A stretch of 64,000 nucleotides of DNA from Liolophura sinensis (GCF_032854445.1 NC_088305.1:29724628-29788627), one strand, 5' to 3'. Numbered from the stretch's first letter, positions 53,225 through 63,660 are shown. Notes: generated by a model from the sequence alone, not told the origin. Translations and numbers: made by a program.

Positions 53225-54175
53225 CTGGTTGTAATAATATCGGTTTCTACAGTACAGATGAGATGTTTATAAATTACACGGATAGATGTGTGACGAAGAC
53301 GAAGTCCTAGTGATGATTTAATTAGTCAGATGTATACAGCTGTCTCTTCTTTCGTGGATAACGATGTTATCGGTGACTTCATTACTTCAAAGAGGGTTTC
53401 GTTGATTTCATACAGATTTATACAAAGTCGTACACGAGTGTCAGGTCTTATCCATTAAAATGGATAATGGCCTATACACGTGATCGTAGATGTGCCATTA
53501 AACCCATCCTTATACCGAGTTAATGACAAATAGGGCATATATTCAGCAAAAATAAAATTACATTATATAAACTGCACTGAAACAAAAAAAAAAAAAAAAC
53601 GGGGGGAAGGGATTCGTATACCTCGCCCCCAGGTGACCCAAGTCAATAGATTTCAGTTTAAAGTTGTATAAGTTTAGATTGGAAAAAGACAAAAAGCGTT
53701 GATGAAAAAAAATAGTAATCAATAAAATAAATGAGACAAGACAATGATTTATAGCAATATGCCGTACGCTCAGTTCAGATATAATCTAATTTAATCTGGT
53801 TAGTTTATCGTAGAATTTAAATTTTAAAATGACCGAAAAAAAAAGACGCGATGGCTGATAAAGAAAACGATTCAACGAAATAAATGAGATCATCAGTCGA
53901 TGTTGAATGCTGCATCGTGCTCCCATGTGACCATGCGTAGCCACACATAATTTAAAGTTAGAACAAGTTTATGTTGGACGATATCAACAAAATTAATTCA
54001 CCAATCGGCTGAGCGCTTTTTCGAGCGGCTATCAATCAAAACACCTATCAGCCCACTGTATGTATATACAGCGCCGTCATTTTGTCCGTCAAGGGACCAA
54101 GTTTAATCAAAAGGTGTTGTAACCTTACAGTCTCTCTCCGAGAAAGATGTTTATTGATGTGAATATTTATTTATT
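53225..54175. other. Non-coding AT-rich stretch
   Basis: Contains a run of about 17 A bases near 53584-53600. No exon or repeat match supported. Confidence 0.3.
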
Positions 54176-54179
54176 TACT

Positions 54180-55850
54180 AGTAAGTGCCGATAAATACGG
54201 GAGATAAAACCAGGATAACCATGCCACCCCATAAATATGGGAGATGAAACCGGGATAACCATGGTCACCCGATAAATATGGGAGATGAAACCGGGTAATC
54301 ATGTCACCCGATAAATATGGGAGATGAAACCGGGGTAACCATGTCACCCGATAAATATAGCAGATGAAACCGGGGTAATCATGTCACCCGATAAATATGG
54401 CAGATGAAACCGGGGTAACCATGTCAACCGATAAACACGGGAGATGAAACCAGGATAACCATGTCACCCGATAATACGGGAAATAAAGCCGGGATAACCA
54501 TGTCACCCGATAAATATGGGAGATGAAACCGGGATAACCATGTCACCCGATAAAATATGGGAGATGAAACCGGGATTACCATGTCACCCCGATAAATATG
54601 GCAGATGAAACCGGGGTAACCATGTCAACGGATAAATACGGAGATAAAACCGGGGTAACCATGTCACCCGATAAATATAGCAGATGAAACCGGGATTACC
54701 ATGTCGACCGATAACTACGGGAGATGAAACCAGGGTAACCATGTCACCCGATAAATATGGGGGATGAAACCGGGATAATCATGTCACCCGATAAATATGG
54801 CAGATGAAACCGTGATAACCATGTCACCCGATAAATATGGGAGATGAAACCGTGATAACCATGTCACCCGATAAATATGGCCAGATGAAACCGGGATAAC
54901 CATGTCACCCGATAAATATGAGAGATGAAACCGGGATACCCATGTCACCCGATAAATATGGGAGATGAAACCGGGATACCCATGTCACCCGATAAATATG
55001 GGAGATGAAACCGGGATAACCATGTCACCCGATAAAAATGGGAGATGAAGCCGTGATAACCATGTCACCCGATAAATACGGGAAATAAAGGCGGGGTAAC
55101 TACGTCACCCGATAAATACGGAGATAATTCCGGGATAACTATACCACCCCATAAATACGGGACAAGAGCCGGATAACCCTGTCACACGATAAATACGAGA
55201 GATGAAACCGGGCTAGCCATATCACCCGATATGTACGGAAGATTTAGCTGGGATAACCATGTCACCTGATATTTACTTATTTATTTACTTGATAGGTGTT
55301 TTAGGGTTTTTTACGTGTTTTTTACTCAAGAATATTTCACTTATACGACGGCAACCAGCATTATGGTGGAAGGAAAACAGACAGAGCCCGGGGAAACCCA
55401 CGGACCATCCACAGGTTGCTGGAAGACCTTCACACGTACGGCCGGAGAGTAAGCCAGCATGAGCTGGACTCGAACCCACAGCGACCGCATTGATGATGTC
55501 ACCCGATAAGTACGGTAGATGAAAACTAGGATAACCATGTCACCTGATAAATACGGTAGATGAAGCCGTGGTAACCATGTCACCCGATAAATACGGGACA
55601 AGAAGCCGGGGTAACCATGTCACCCGATAAATATGATAGATGAAGCCGAGATAACCATGTCACCAGATAAATACGGGAGATGAAGCCGGGGTTACCATGT
55701 CACACGATTTATACGGTAGATGACGCCGCGGTAACCATGTCACCCGATAAATAGGGACAAGAAGCCGCGGTAACCATGTCACCCGATAAATAGGGACAAG
55801 AAGCCGGGGTAACCATGTCACCCGATAATAGGGGTGGTGAAGGCCGGGAT
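54180..55850. repeat. 40-bp minisatellite, ~35 units, split by a SINE
   Basis: Units carry CCCGATAAATATGGGAGATG, then AAACCGGGATAACCATGTCA. Indels of one base are frequent (GATAAAATATGG, CCCCGATAAATA), so no frame stays open, unlike the 42- and 30-bp arrays. The right flank beyond the SINE has more GACAAGAAGCCG variants, meaning the two halves have diverged. A SINE-A lies at 55272-55494. Confidence 0.95.
55272..55494 (-). mobile_element. SINE-A inserted in the 40-bp minisatellite (minus)
   Basis: TTTACTTATTTATTTACTTG, ACTCAAGAATATTTCACTTA, TACGACGGCAACCAGCATTA, GGAAAACAGACAGAGCCCGG, ACGGCCGGAGAGTAAGCCAG, CATGAGCTGGACTCGAACCC, ACAGCGACCGCATTGATG. Array units continue directly on both sides. 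ATGTCACCTGAT at 55259-55270 and GATGTCACCCGAT at about 55495-55507 resemble a target-site duplication, but that string is part of every unit. Confidence 0.93.
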
Positions 55851-55919
55851 AAATCTCCTACATTAAAGCTTCCGTTAGACCGCTTTGCGCTAGATTCGTG
55901 GATGAATTTCCTAGTATCA

Positions 55920-56160
55920 TTTCCATTAATTTGATTGTGTTTAACGTATACGACGGCGGCCAGCATTATGGTGGATGGAAACCGGGCACAGCCCAGGGAA
56001 ACCCACGACCATCCGCAGGTTGCTGGCAGACCTTCCCACTTACGGCCGTAGAGGAAGCCAGCATGAGCTGGACTTGAACTCACAGCGACCGCCATTGGTG
56101 AGAGGCTCCTGGGTCATTACGCTGCGCCGGTGCGTTAACCGACTGAGCCACGAAGGCCCC
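55920..56160 (-). mobile_element. SINE-A, near full length (minus)
   Basis: AATTTGATTGTGTTTAACGT, ATACGACGGCGGCCAGCATT, GGTGGATGGAAACCGGGCAC, CCATCCGCAGGTTGCTGGCA, GGCCGTAGAGGAAGCCAGCA, GACTTGAACTCACAGCGACC, and head end ACTGAGCCACGAAGGCCCC. The tail is shortened (the CTCAAGAATATTTCACTT block is absent). Confidence 0.95.
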
Positions 56161-56215
56161 GCGATCTAATTCAACACGATGAATATACTGTCCTTAGCTT
56201 CGGTTAAGCGGAACC
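56160..56215 (-). repeat. Dispersed repeat E end fragment (minus)
   Basis: GCGATCTAATTCAACACGAT, GAATATACTGTCCTTAGCTT, CGGTTAAGCGGAA is the complement of the repeat E left end and also matches 4577-4615. Confidence 0.5.
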
Positions 56216-56434
56216 AAACACAACCATGAAGTCTAGCGCCAAAGATTCTGGACCCTATAATTAAGGTTAAAAAGGATACTACATTCTCCCAAAACAACCA
56301 AGCATACATCGTGTTAATCTGTTACAGCTTGGCAAGGTGGACGATTCTCTCCCTGCAGTTTTACGTGAAGTTCACTGGACATCACTTGTGTGTTATATGG
56401 AAAAGTTTACCGGTGTAAGTTGCCAAAGGTCGGT

Positions 56435-56540
56435 GGTTCCCCCTGGGGTACCTTGGTTCCCTCCTCTCATACTATACTGACCGCCATTTCATCAGTGAAA
56501 AGTTCTTGATTATGGCGTCAAACAACAATAAAATCGAGAT
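56435..56540 (+). mobile_element. SINE-A/D 3' fragment
   Basis: TTGCCAAAGGTCGGTGGTTC, CCCCTGGGGTACCTTGG, ACTATACTGACCGCCATTTC, then AAAAGTTCTTGATTATGGCG and an A-rich end. Head missing. Confidence 0.65.
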
Positions 56541-56544
56541 GAAA

Positions 56545-57135
56545 GATATATCATAATAACAATATCCTGAAGGAAAATCTTTCCCAAATTCTCTATTTTG
56601 TCATCTTGGTCACAACACCAAAGAAGTCGGTATCCAAAATAAACGTTTGGCCATACTAAAATGGCCTCTAAGCTACAAATCGAACACCACACAAAACGGC
56701 CTTGGAATTATGCATTATTCGACACTCGAGCACAAGCCACGTCAGAACAACGTCCAATATTACCTACTTTAATTCTGTGATTATTAAATAAAAATGTCTG
56801 CTGATATAGAATTGCATTTGCATGAGCTTTCCGTAATTGAATCCGTAATTGGTGATTATGGAAAGTGCATTCTCCACTTAATGGTGTTTGTCAGGCAAAT
56901 CTCGATCCCAGGAGATATAGATAAGGTTACACGATCTGCACACGAGAATCCGTGATTACGTTGGCGACAGAGTTTGCTCTGGAGTGGTTCGCCTAATCCA
57001 ATGATTACACAAGCCAAAACGGCTTGTGTAATAATCTCAAAGCTAATACAGCGCTGTGAAAACATGTCGTTGTGGCTTGTGCAATCATACACGCTGGTGA
57101 TATGTTGGATGTTTGGAGGATTTTTAAAGACTGAA
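56545..57135. other. Non-coding stretch, no clear feature
   Basis: Nothing interpretable was seen. CAAGCCAAAACGGCTTG at 57010-57026 is a short palindrome with 7-bp arms. Confidence 0.3.
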
Positions 57136-57138
57136 TAG

Positions 57139-57392
57139 GTGGCCTCCGTGGCTCAGTTGGTTAGTGACCCAGTGACCCAGGAGCCTCCCACCAATGCGGT
57201 CGCGCTAAGTTCAAGTCCAGCCCATGCTGGCTTCCTGTCCGGCCGTACGTAGGAAGGTCTTCCGGCAACCTACGGATGGCCGTTGGCTCTGTCCGGTTTC
57301 CTCCAACCATAATGCTGTTCGCCGTCGTATAAGTGAAATGTTCATGAGCTCGGCGTAAAAACCAATCAAATAAATAAAGAAATAAATAAGAC
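57139..57392 (+). mobile_element. SINE-A, near full length (+)
   Basis: Head GTGGCCTCCGTGGCTCAGTT with an internal deletion replacing the AGCGCGCTAGCGC segment; B-box region TAAGTTCAAGTCCAGCCCAT; body CTACGGATGGCCGTTGGCTC (a 'GGGTTTCCCC' block is lost), TCCGGTTTCCTCCAACCATA; tail GAGCTCGGCGTAAAAACCAA and TCAAATAAATAAAGAAATAA. Confidence 0.93.
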
Positions 57393-57429
57393 TAAAAATA
57401 GTAATCTATGTAATGTGACATAAACGTAT

Positions 57430-57600
57430 ATTTTTAGACCCGGCTCCGGGATCACGAAGCGAACTTAGACCTTAGTCAAAACTTCAATCATTAACTTTTG
57501 TTGCACAATAACTTACCCATAATTTACGTTATGAAGCAAACGTTTAACCTTGTAACATAAGAAACAATACAATTTATGTGCAATTTTGATGCCAGCCATA
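57430..57600 (+). repeat. Dispersed repeat S, copy 2
   Basis: GGGATCACGAAGCGAACTTA, GACCTTAGTCAAAACTTCAA, TTGCACAATAACTTACCC and ATGTGCAATTTTGA compare with 1755-1920. Confidence 0.35.
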
Positions 57601-57609
57601 TCCTTTTCT

Positions 57610-58270
57610 GCTGGTACATATCGAAGTAAATTTATCTAACAATAAGCTAGTTATTTTTATTTATTTCGTTAATCAGAGTTTAACTCCGTGGACGTAACCG
57701 AAGTGCCCTGATGTATAACACCTGCCTTGTGGCACGCAATTGACGGACTGCTCTACATGTGGTGTACAGATGTTTTTTCTGTTGATGATCCTCAATGAAT
57801 TTCATGTCAGATGCCAAATATGGCCCGGACAGCACTGGGAGTCGGGGATAGCGAGAATTCCTCGTGCAACACAGACATTGGATCCACATCTCATGTCCTA
57901 ACGATTGCATGATGAACATCTTTATCACTCGTCCAGGATCCGCTCTCCCATAACATAATGCATGCTTTGCCTCTTTCTCTATTAAATTCCATCGACGATC
58001 GATGCCCTGTCTTACCTGAATACGCGAATGTGGACAGCTCGTCTATCTGGGGTCAACATACTTGGCTTTTAGTTGCTCAGAATTTTCTAAATTTTCCTGT
58101 CCTCACATTTTCGCTGATTTGCATGGTGGCAAAAAATGCAGAGAACGCCAGTTGGGTCATTTAGTTCGTCTTACACGAATTTTATTGCAGATCAGTTGCC
58201 TTCCTCCAGAATGGCACACCGGTTCGCACTGAGCGCTCTCTGTTGGTGAAAACCTGTGCAGCCGTTAACG
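57610..58270. other. Non-coding stretch, possible old SINE
   Basis: TTATTTCGTTAATCAGAGTT followed by TAACTCCGTGGACG at 57660-57695 could be a decayed SINE tail in reverse. The rest is not interpretable. Confidence 0.25.
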
Positions 58271-58276
58271 GGAAAG

Positions 58277-58362
58277 CTCGTCAATTCGGTAAGGTATCCA
58301 TACTCCACACTCTCTCATTTCATCAATTCGGTAAGGTATCCATACTTCACACTCTCTCATTT
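58277..58362. repeat. 42-bp tandem duplication, 2 units
   Basis: Two copies of TCAATTCGGTAAGGTATCCA, then TACTCCACACTCTCTCATTT, with one substitution (CTCC vs CTTC). Confidence 0.92.
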
Positions 58363-58384
58363 CATCCAATTCATGAACTGCTGC

Positions 58385-58440
58385 TGTTACAGCGAAATAT
58401 TCTTGAGTAGGCATTAAGTGCAAATAAATCGATCGTAATT
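58385..58440 (+). mobile_element. SINE-A tail scrap
   Basis: GCGAAATATTCTTGAGTAGG, CATTAAGTGCAAATAAATCG resembles the last 45 bp of SINE-A. Confidence 0.4.
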
Positions 58441-58904
58441 CACTGCATAATCAAAATTTGGGAATCAACCTTGAATACAATTTACCCAATCCAAATGTTT
58501 AAATTCATTTTTTCATCGATTGACATCCTTTGCACTAAATGGCAGCCCCCGTCTTAATTTAATTGGTGAAAGTATTACATTAACTCCTCTTAAAATGTTA
58601 TCAAATACAAAGCCACGAAGAAAAACAGCCCCAGCAGGCGTTATGTGAGCTGTCGAATCCAATTGTCTGGCAGGAGTGTTACCCATCTACTACGACCCAT
58701 CCCTGAAGAAAACAACTCGCTGTTGGAAACCTGAATTTCGCTAACCCTGAAACTGTAACAGATCGTTACGACTGTCGAAATTTTAGATTTGTACCGCGTG
58801 CCTTAAGTCAGCAATCACGATCCCCAAAAAATCAAATAGTAGTCAACACTTTGCGTGTTTATGGGAACTATAAGGAAAATCGATATTTTACTGTTACTTT
58901 GGCA

Positions 58905-58992
58905 TGTATAAGGCCTGCTAGTACAACGATAGGTATCGTCGTCATCTGATTGAATAATTGCAAAGTACGACGTAAAACCCTAAGCGTACATA
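58905..58992 (+). mobile_element. SINE-B 3' fragment
   Basis: GTATCGTCGTCATCTGATTG, AATAATTGCAAAGTACGACG, TAAAACCCTAAGCGTACATA is the SINE-B 3' end, with the (CACT)n tail decayed. Confidence 0.55.
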
Positions 58993-59074
58993 TATATACC
59001 ACACCAGTCCACACTTTGCGTGTTTTGATGTGGACAATAAGAAAGGTCGGTACTTTATTCTTATTTCGGGGCCT

Positions 59075-59295
59075 ATTCCTCAAAGCCATTTCTGACTTAG
59101 GCCAAGATATGAAACCTCTTTAATAAAAGTGCTTATTTTGTTTTTGTTTTTGGTGGTGGAAGTTGAAATTCGGACACGTTTGTCTTATGACAACGTTTAT
59201 GAGGTGATCAAACTTTTAATTACAAGGTCCAAAAATATGCTTTAAAATCATATTTCAGATTTTGACTTAAGTCACAGCACTCGCCCTCATTACGA
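59075..59295 (+). repeat. Dispersed repeat R, longest copy
   Basis: CAAAGCCATTTCTGACTTAG, GCCAAGATATGAAACC, ATGAGGTGATCAAACTTTTA, then near the right end TTTTGACTTAAGTCACAGCA, which contains the complement-like partner of the left CTGACTTAGGCCAA segment. Short inverted ends are possible. Confidence 0.4.
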
Positions 59296-59547
59296 CATCC
59301 AGTTGAACAGAAAAAACAAATTTTACTGTTATATTTCAGCACGTATGTCACAGCACTCGACATTTTTGCAAGATCACCTGGACGAGAAGATCGATAATTA
59401 TAGTGATATATTTTAACACGTATATCACATCAATCATCCCGATTGCGACATCACGGGGACGAGAAGATCGATACTTCACGAACCAGCGTATCTTAACACT
59501 TATATCACAGCACTCACCTTCACTGCAACATCACAGTGATGAGAATA

Positions 59548-59788
59548 TAACTAAAGACGTACATCATAGAGAGAAAACCAGAGCAGAGACGACCGTGTGA
59601 TAGCTGGCAAATGGCCTCTTGTCAGTGTACCTCAGTCAGGGGTTTACTCCAACTGTTCCTGTAAATGCATAAATAGTCAGCAATTAACAAGCCTCCTACC
59701 ACAATGGTTTAAACAGAATTAAGTAAAAAAAAAAATGCAGTGATGCTAATTGCAGTTTATTAGACGTCACTGGTCTAGAAATACTCAA
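59548..59788 (+). repeat. Dispersed repeat F, near full length (first of a dimer)
   Basis: ACTAAAGACGTACATCATAG, AGAAAACCAGAGCAGAGACG, GTGTGATAGCTGGCAAATGG, CAGGGGTTTACTCCAACTGT, CACAATGGTTTAAACAGAAT, GCAGTTTATTAGACGTCACT and GGTCTAGAAATACTCAAG follow the order of 33225-33492. Confidence 0.75.
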
Positions 59789-59932
59789 GCACAGAGAGTA
59801 AAACCAGAGCGGCGACGACAGTGTGACAGCTGGGCAAATGGTCACACGTAAACCGATGTTAATACGGCCTCTTGTCAATTACCTGAGTATTTACGGGTAT
59901 TATTCTAACTGTTCATGTAAATGCATAACAGT
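59789..59932 (+). repeat. Dispersed repeat F, 5' half (second of a dimer)
   Basis: Directly after the first copy's end, CACAGAGAGTAAAACCAGAG restarts the head; GGCGACGACAGTGTGACAGC, GGTCACACGTAAACCGATG and TTCTAACTGTTCATGTAAAT follow. The two are head-to-tail with no spacer. Confidence 0.75.
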
Positions 59933-59977
59933 GGGGATTTATAAATGGATGAGAAGACCGATACTTTGCTGATCAAT

Positions 59978-60190
59978 GTACAGGGTGTCCCAGACGTCGT
60001 GCACCATCCAGGTAGAGGTTGAATGCTTGAGCTACAGAGCGGTGTGTTGCCCCATCTCTTCCAAACATAAAAACCAACTCAGCTATTTCTTGTACTGTTA
60101 GTTTATTAGCCATAATTAACTCTGAAAGAGACAAAAAATTTAAAATCAGCATTAAATCTGAAACACAGAAAAAAATGGGAATCATGGTGG
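59978..60190 (-). mobile_element. Internally deleted Tc1/mariner-like transposon relic
   Basis: The left end TACAGGGTGTCCCAGACGTC resembles the TA-CAGGGTGTCCC termini of several animal DNA transposons. GTCGTGCACCATC (59996-60008) and GTGGTGCACGACTTGCACCA (60187-60206) are partly inverted partners. A minus-strand frame from a Met codon at 60113 begins Met-Ala-Asn-Lys-Leu-Thr-Val-Gln-Glu and resembles the N-terminal helix-turn-helix of such transposases. It then ends after about 46 residues. The catalytic domain is absent. Confidence 0.5.
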
Positions 60191-60849
60191 TGCACGACTT
60201 GCACCATCACAGCACTCGCCCAGAATGCAACATCCCGTGGACGAGAAAAAAAATATTTTTACTGGGTATATTTTGACACGTATATCACAGCACTGGACTA
60301 AGATTGCGACCAAACGTGGAAGCAAAGGCACGTACTTCAATGTTGCCCGGATTGCGACATATTGGGGTGAAGAGGACACGTATTTTATTGCACTTTCCCA
60401 GATTCCGACATAATGTCGACGAGACAACCAGTACTTCACTGTTACCTGTGACATGTATTTTACAGCGCTTCTCCTTACTGCAACATCACTTCGAGGATGA
60501 GACCAATATTTTACGGCACTCTGACACACTGAGACATCAAGTGGAAGAAAAGACCTGCATTTTAAAGCACTCCCACACACTGCGATATCATTTGGAGGAA
60601 AAGATCGGTATTTTACTGTTATCTCTCACAGGTACCTAACAACACATCTCCCAACGTCACACGGATGAAAAGACCGATATTTTACTAGCATATTTCTACA
60701 CGCATTAACGCATATTTCTACACACGTTAATTTTTTACTGTTAGAGCTAAATATGAATATACAAAGTCGCTTTCGCATGGTACGATTTAGTCGTATCATC
60801 GAATCCTACTAATGGAACAAAACTATAGAGCAAAGCTATTTTATAAGAG

Positions 60850-61130
60850 GGGCCTTCGTGGCTCAGTTGGTTAGCGCGCTAGCGCAGTGTAATGACCTAG
60901 GAGTCTCACCAATGCGGTCACCAATTGCGGTCGCTGTGAGTTCAAGTCCAGCTCATGCTGGCTTCCTCTCCGGCTGTAAGTGGGAAAGTCTTCCAGCAAC
61001 CTGTGGGATGGTCGTGGGTTTCCCTCGGACTCTGCCCAGTTTCCACCCACCATAATGCTGACCGCCGTCGTATAAGTGAAATATTCTTGAACACGGCGTA
61101 AAACACAAATGAAATAAATAAATAAATAAA
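60850..61130 (+). mobile_element. SINE-A, full length (+), with target-site duplication
   Basis: Head GGGGCCTTCGTGGCTCAGTT, GGTTAGCGCGCTAGCGCAGT; the ACCAATGCGGTCACCAATTG segment shows a local duplication of about 15 bp; B-box region GAGTTCAAGTCCAGCTCATG; body GGGATGGTCGTGGGTTTCCC, CACCATAATGCTGACCGCCG; tail TTCTTGAACACGGCGTAAAA and (AAAT)n. TATTTTATAAGA lies at 60838-60849 and again at about 61131-61142, a 12-bp target-site duplication. Confidence 0.96.
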
Positions 61131-61144
61131 TATTTTATAAGACG

Positions 61145-62025
61145 TGTTCAATGGAATGGGTCGAATTCTACAAATTATTTGAAATAACGTTTCTCCCATA
61201 ATTGCACTAATCGAATTTGATTTCTCTGAAATGCACTATTGCTTTTTCTCTTCGCGATATGGTAAATTATATATCTGTACAACGTATAAACACATATCTT
61301 GTCAGCAACCCTGTAAGATTCAATAAATGTTCATGTGATACTTGTCGAAAGAGAACTGGAAAACTATCGCCAGGATTCAAATCTCTTGCTTTACACAACA
61401 GAACAATCACTAAAATAAGATTGACTGGGATAACTGCACACTGAATTAGGACTCATTTTTTTTTAAATTTCAGTGACACTTCAAACTTGTGAAAGATCAC
61501 TTTATCTCTTCCCCCGAGGCATCATGTGAAAATTGAACAATAAAGGGTTGTCGAATCCAATTGTCTGGCAAGTGTATTAAAACAAGCCAACAGGAGAATA
61601 TACCGGATACAAAACGTCGTACGTAATCTGAGAATTGTTATAAGCTGTTTTGGACATTTCAGTGCCCATGGATCAGAGAAATGTACCAGTGCTCCTTATT
61701 TGGTGATCTCCAATTCTGTCTAACCCTGCAATGTCAGATTCGATTGTACGGACCTTGAATGTCCAGTACGACCCAACTTTGCGTCGTAAAGCAGAGAATT
61801 GAAATGTTTCACTGCTAACCATCTACCATCCCTGTTTCTGTTTCTTTGTCCATTGCCCCAGAACTGACGTTTCGTTTTGCTTTGTCAGTACTGTGTGTTC
61901 GCTGTGACCTCTATCAGGTTTTGTCATTAAAACATCCCAAGCAATAATATTGGAAAGTATACCAAAAAGTGCTCATAACTGTATGATATAGTAAACGAGC
62001 TATCCAAATCAGTCCAGGTCGTTAA
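61145..62025. other. Non-coding stretch, no clear feature
   Basis: GTCGAATCCAATTGTCTGGC at 61550-61569 also occurs at 58652-58671, so another short dispersed family is present. No exon is supported. Confidence 0.35.
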
Positions 62026-62029
62026 AACA

Positions 62030-62215
62030 ATACACCCAAAGTCAAATTCCAAAGAACAGATTCATCAGAAATAAACATCGCAATCTGTTAAAAATGTATG
62101 GAATTTTAAGAGAAGAAAGACCTATAGTTACAGGGAAGTAGAAGTAGTCAACGGTTTCCATTGATGTCCGTGAGAAATACGTGTATGTTACGTGGCCATG
62201 TTCTAAACAGGATTT
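62030..62215 (+). repeat. Dispersed repeat P, weak copy
   Basis: GAAGTAGAAGTAGTCAACGG, TTTCCATTGATGTCCGTGAG and GGCCATGTTCTAAACAGG compare with AAGAAGCAGTCAACAGG and following DNA at 34345-34405. Confidence 0.35.
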
Positions 62216-62461
62216 ATAAGGAGTCAAGGTAAATATTTATATTGTATCAAGGCGAGTGAGCGCAACAATCATCCAAATGATATTTATCACCATTGTACCA
62301 GTGGGTTCTAACCAACAGCAGCCGTAATATTTCAAATATCAGGCTCACGTGCAGTTCGGACATGAGTTATCAGCAAAATTTCACCAGAATGCTAAAATTC
62401 ACACTGCGGTTTGCTGGATACATAATGTAATATAATACATCTATCAAAGTAGCAAATGAAG

Positions 62462-62695
62462 TCTCTGATCACTTTGGTGGCCCAATGGTTAGAGCGTCCG
62501 CCTCGAAGTCCGACAGATCTGGGATCATACCCAAATACTTTAAAAATGGTACCAACGCTGCCTCGCTTGACGCTCAGCACCGAGGTTAGAATAACGAAAA
62601 TGGACGGGTTTATCCGGTGTCCGTAAAATGTGACTGAGCTATGTGTCATGTCTGGTGTCTTTGCAATTATACTTCAGTGACGACAGCACTTTGAC
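62462..62695 (+). mobile_element. SINE-B, subfamily 2, 5' part (+)
   Basis: Head GGTGGCCCAATGGTTAGAGC, GTCCGCCTCGAAGTCCGACA, B-box region TGGGATCATACCC; body GCCTCGCTTGACGCTCAGCA, TTTATCCGGTGTCCGTAAAA, TGTCATGTCTGGTGTCTTTG, TTATACTTCAGTGACGACAG. It matches the complement of 44890-45136; the tail is missing. Confidence 0.8.
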
Positions 62696-62699
62696 GGAA

Positions 62700-63660
62700 T
62701 GGACTATCCCTGTCACAAGATATATATGTATCTTCAGTACCATTTCATGTGCTTTCTCGTAAGAGTATATACAGCCCTTAGACAATGGGGTCGCCAGTTC
62801 GAATTCAAATTTGATGTGGATTAACGCCAAATCGTTTCTCGAAGCCCTGTAACCAGTACCATCTACCGTATTTTTAAACATGTATTTGATTGATGTTTGA
62901 CGCCGAACTGAATTTTTTTTTTCAACCAAGGCAATGGTCAGATTTAAGTGGAGGAAACATTTTGACGTATCATAAAAGCTGCATTTGATTTTTATAGTTT
63001 CTTGACAGCTGAACACCAAAATATTCAACAGAACACACAAGGGACAACTTCAAACACCCTTTACTTTCTTGTTTTAACAAAGGTTTATTATTACGTGTAA
63101 ACATCTCTACAACTGAATGGGCATGAGAAACTGAAGATATTAAACACATGGGGAAACAAATATTCCATTGAGTTTAACCCCCAAAATAATTGTAATCAAA
63201 TAAAAAAAAAACACGAGTTCTGTTCTTTTTTTACGCAGTGTTTTCGCTCTGTTAACAATCACAGATTCTTCTCTTTTCCACATCTTTATACTCACACTGG
63301 TTTTCCCGGCGCCGTTCTAATGCAGAACAAACTTCTGTTTTGAAGATTGGTATAAAGAATTGTACGTTGACATATAGCGCACAGTGTGCATTCTCCTAAC
63401 TTAAAACTTCCAGCAATCATGCTGAATCACACGTCTGGTTTGAGGTGATGGATGTCTTGAAGGTAATTTCTTAACGTTTCAAAATGCGCCGAAGCCACAG
63501 TCCAACACCGTTTTGTAACATCATGTCAAAACAAACCAAAGTTTGAATCCAACATCATTTGGTAACATCAAGTCTAAATAAGCATACGTTCGAGTTTAGA
63601 GTCTTTGTGTAGCGCGTACTTTGCAGAAGTTCACATACTAGAGTCCAACATCAATGGATG
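62700..63660. other. Non-coding stretch with a SINE tail scrap
   Basis: A reversed SINE tail scrap lies at about 62882-62960 (TTTGATTGATGTTTGACGCC, then AGTGGAGGAAACA). Two copies of a 'TCCAACA(T/C)C.TTT(G/T)GTAACATCA' phrase at 63500-63575 form a short tandem. The 133-codon minus frame at 62639-63040 partly covers SINE DNA and is treated as chance. Confidence 0.35.

Larger units (their letters stand above)
59300..60740. repeat. Degenerate tandem array, unit about 80-90 bp
   Basis: A recurrent phrase order is visible: TTTTACTGTTA, CACGTATATCACAGCACT, then GCGACATCAC..GGACGAGAAGA and CGATA. It recurs at about 59320, 59395, 59480, 60240, 60330, 60405, 60480, 60545 and 60610, with high divergence. 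A repeat F dimer (59548-59932) and a transposon relic (59978-60190) interrupt it. Confidence 0.65.

Noticed and set aside
55709-56169. Minus-strand 128-codon and + strand 64-codon frames
   Set aside because: They run through SINE-A and the 40-bp minisatellite.
60182-60580. 132-codon minus-strand protein with repeated Val-Lys-Tyr motifs
   Set aside because: It lies in the degenerate ~85-bp array; the repeated motif reflects the DNA repeat.
62639-63040. 133-codon minus-strand protein
   Set aside because: Overlaps SINE-B and a SINE tail scrap, has no domain, and no coding signature is visible.
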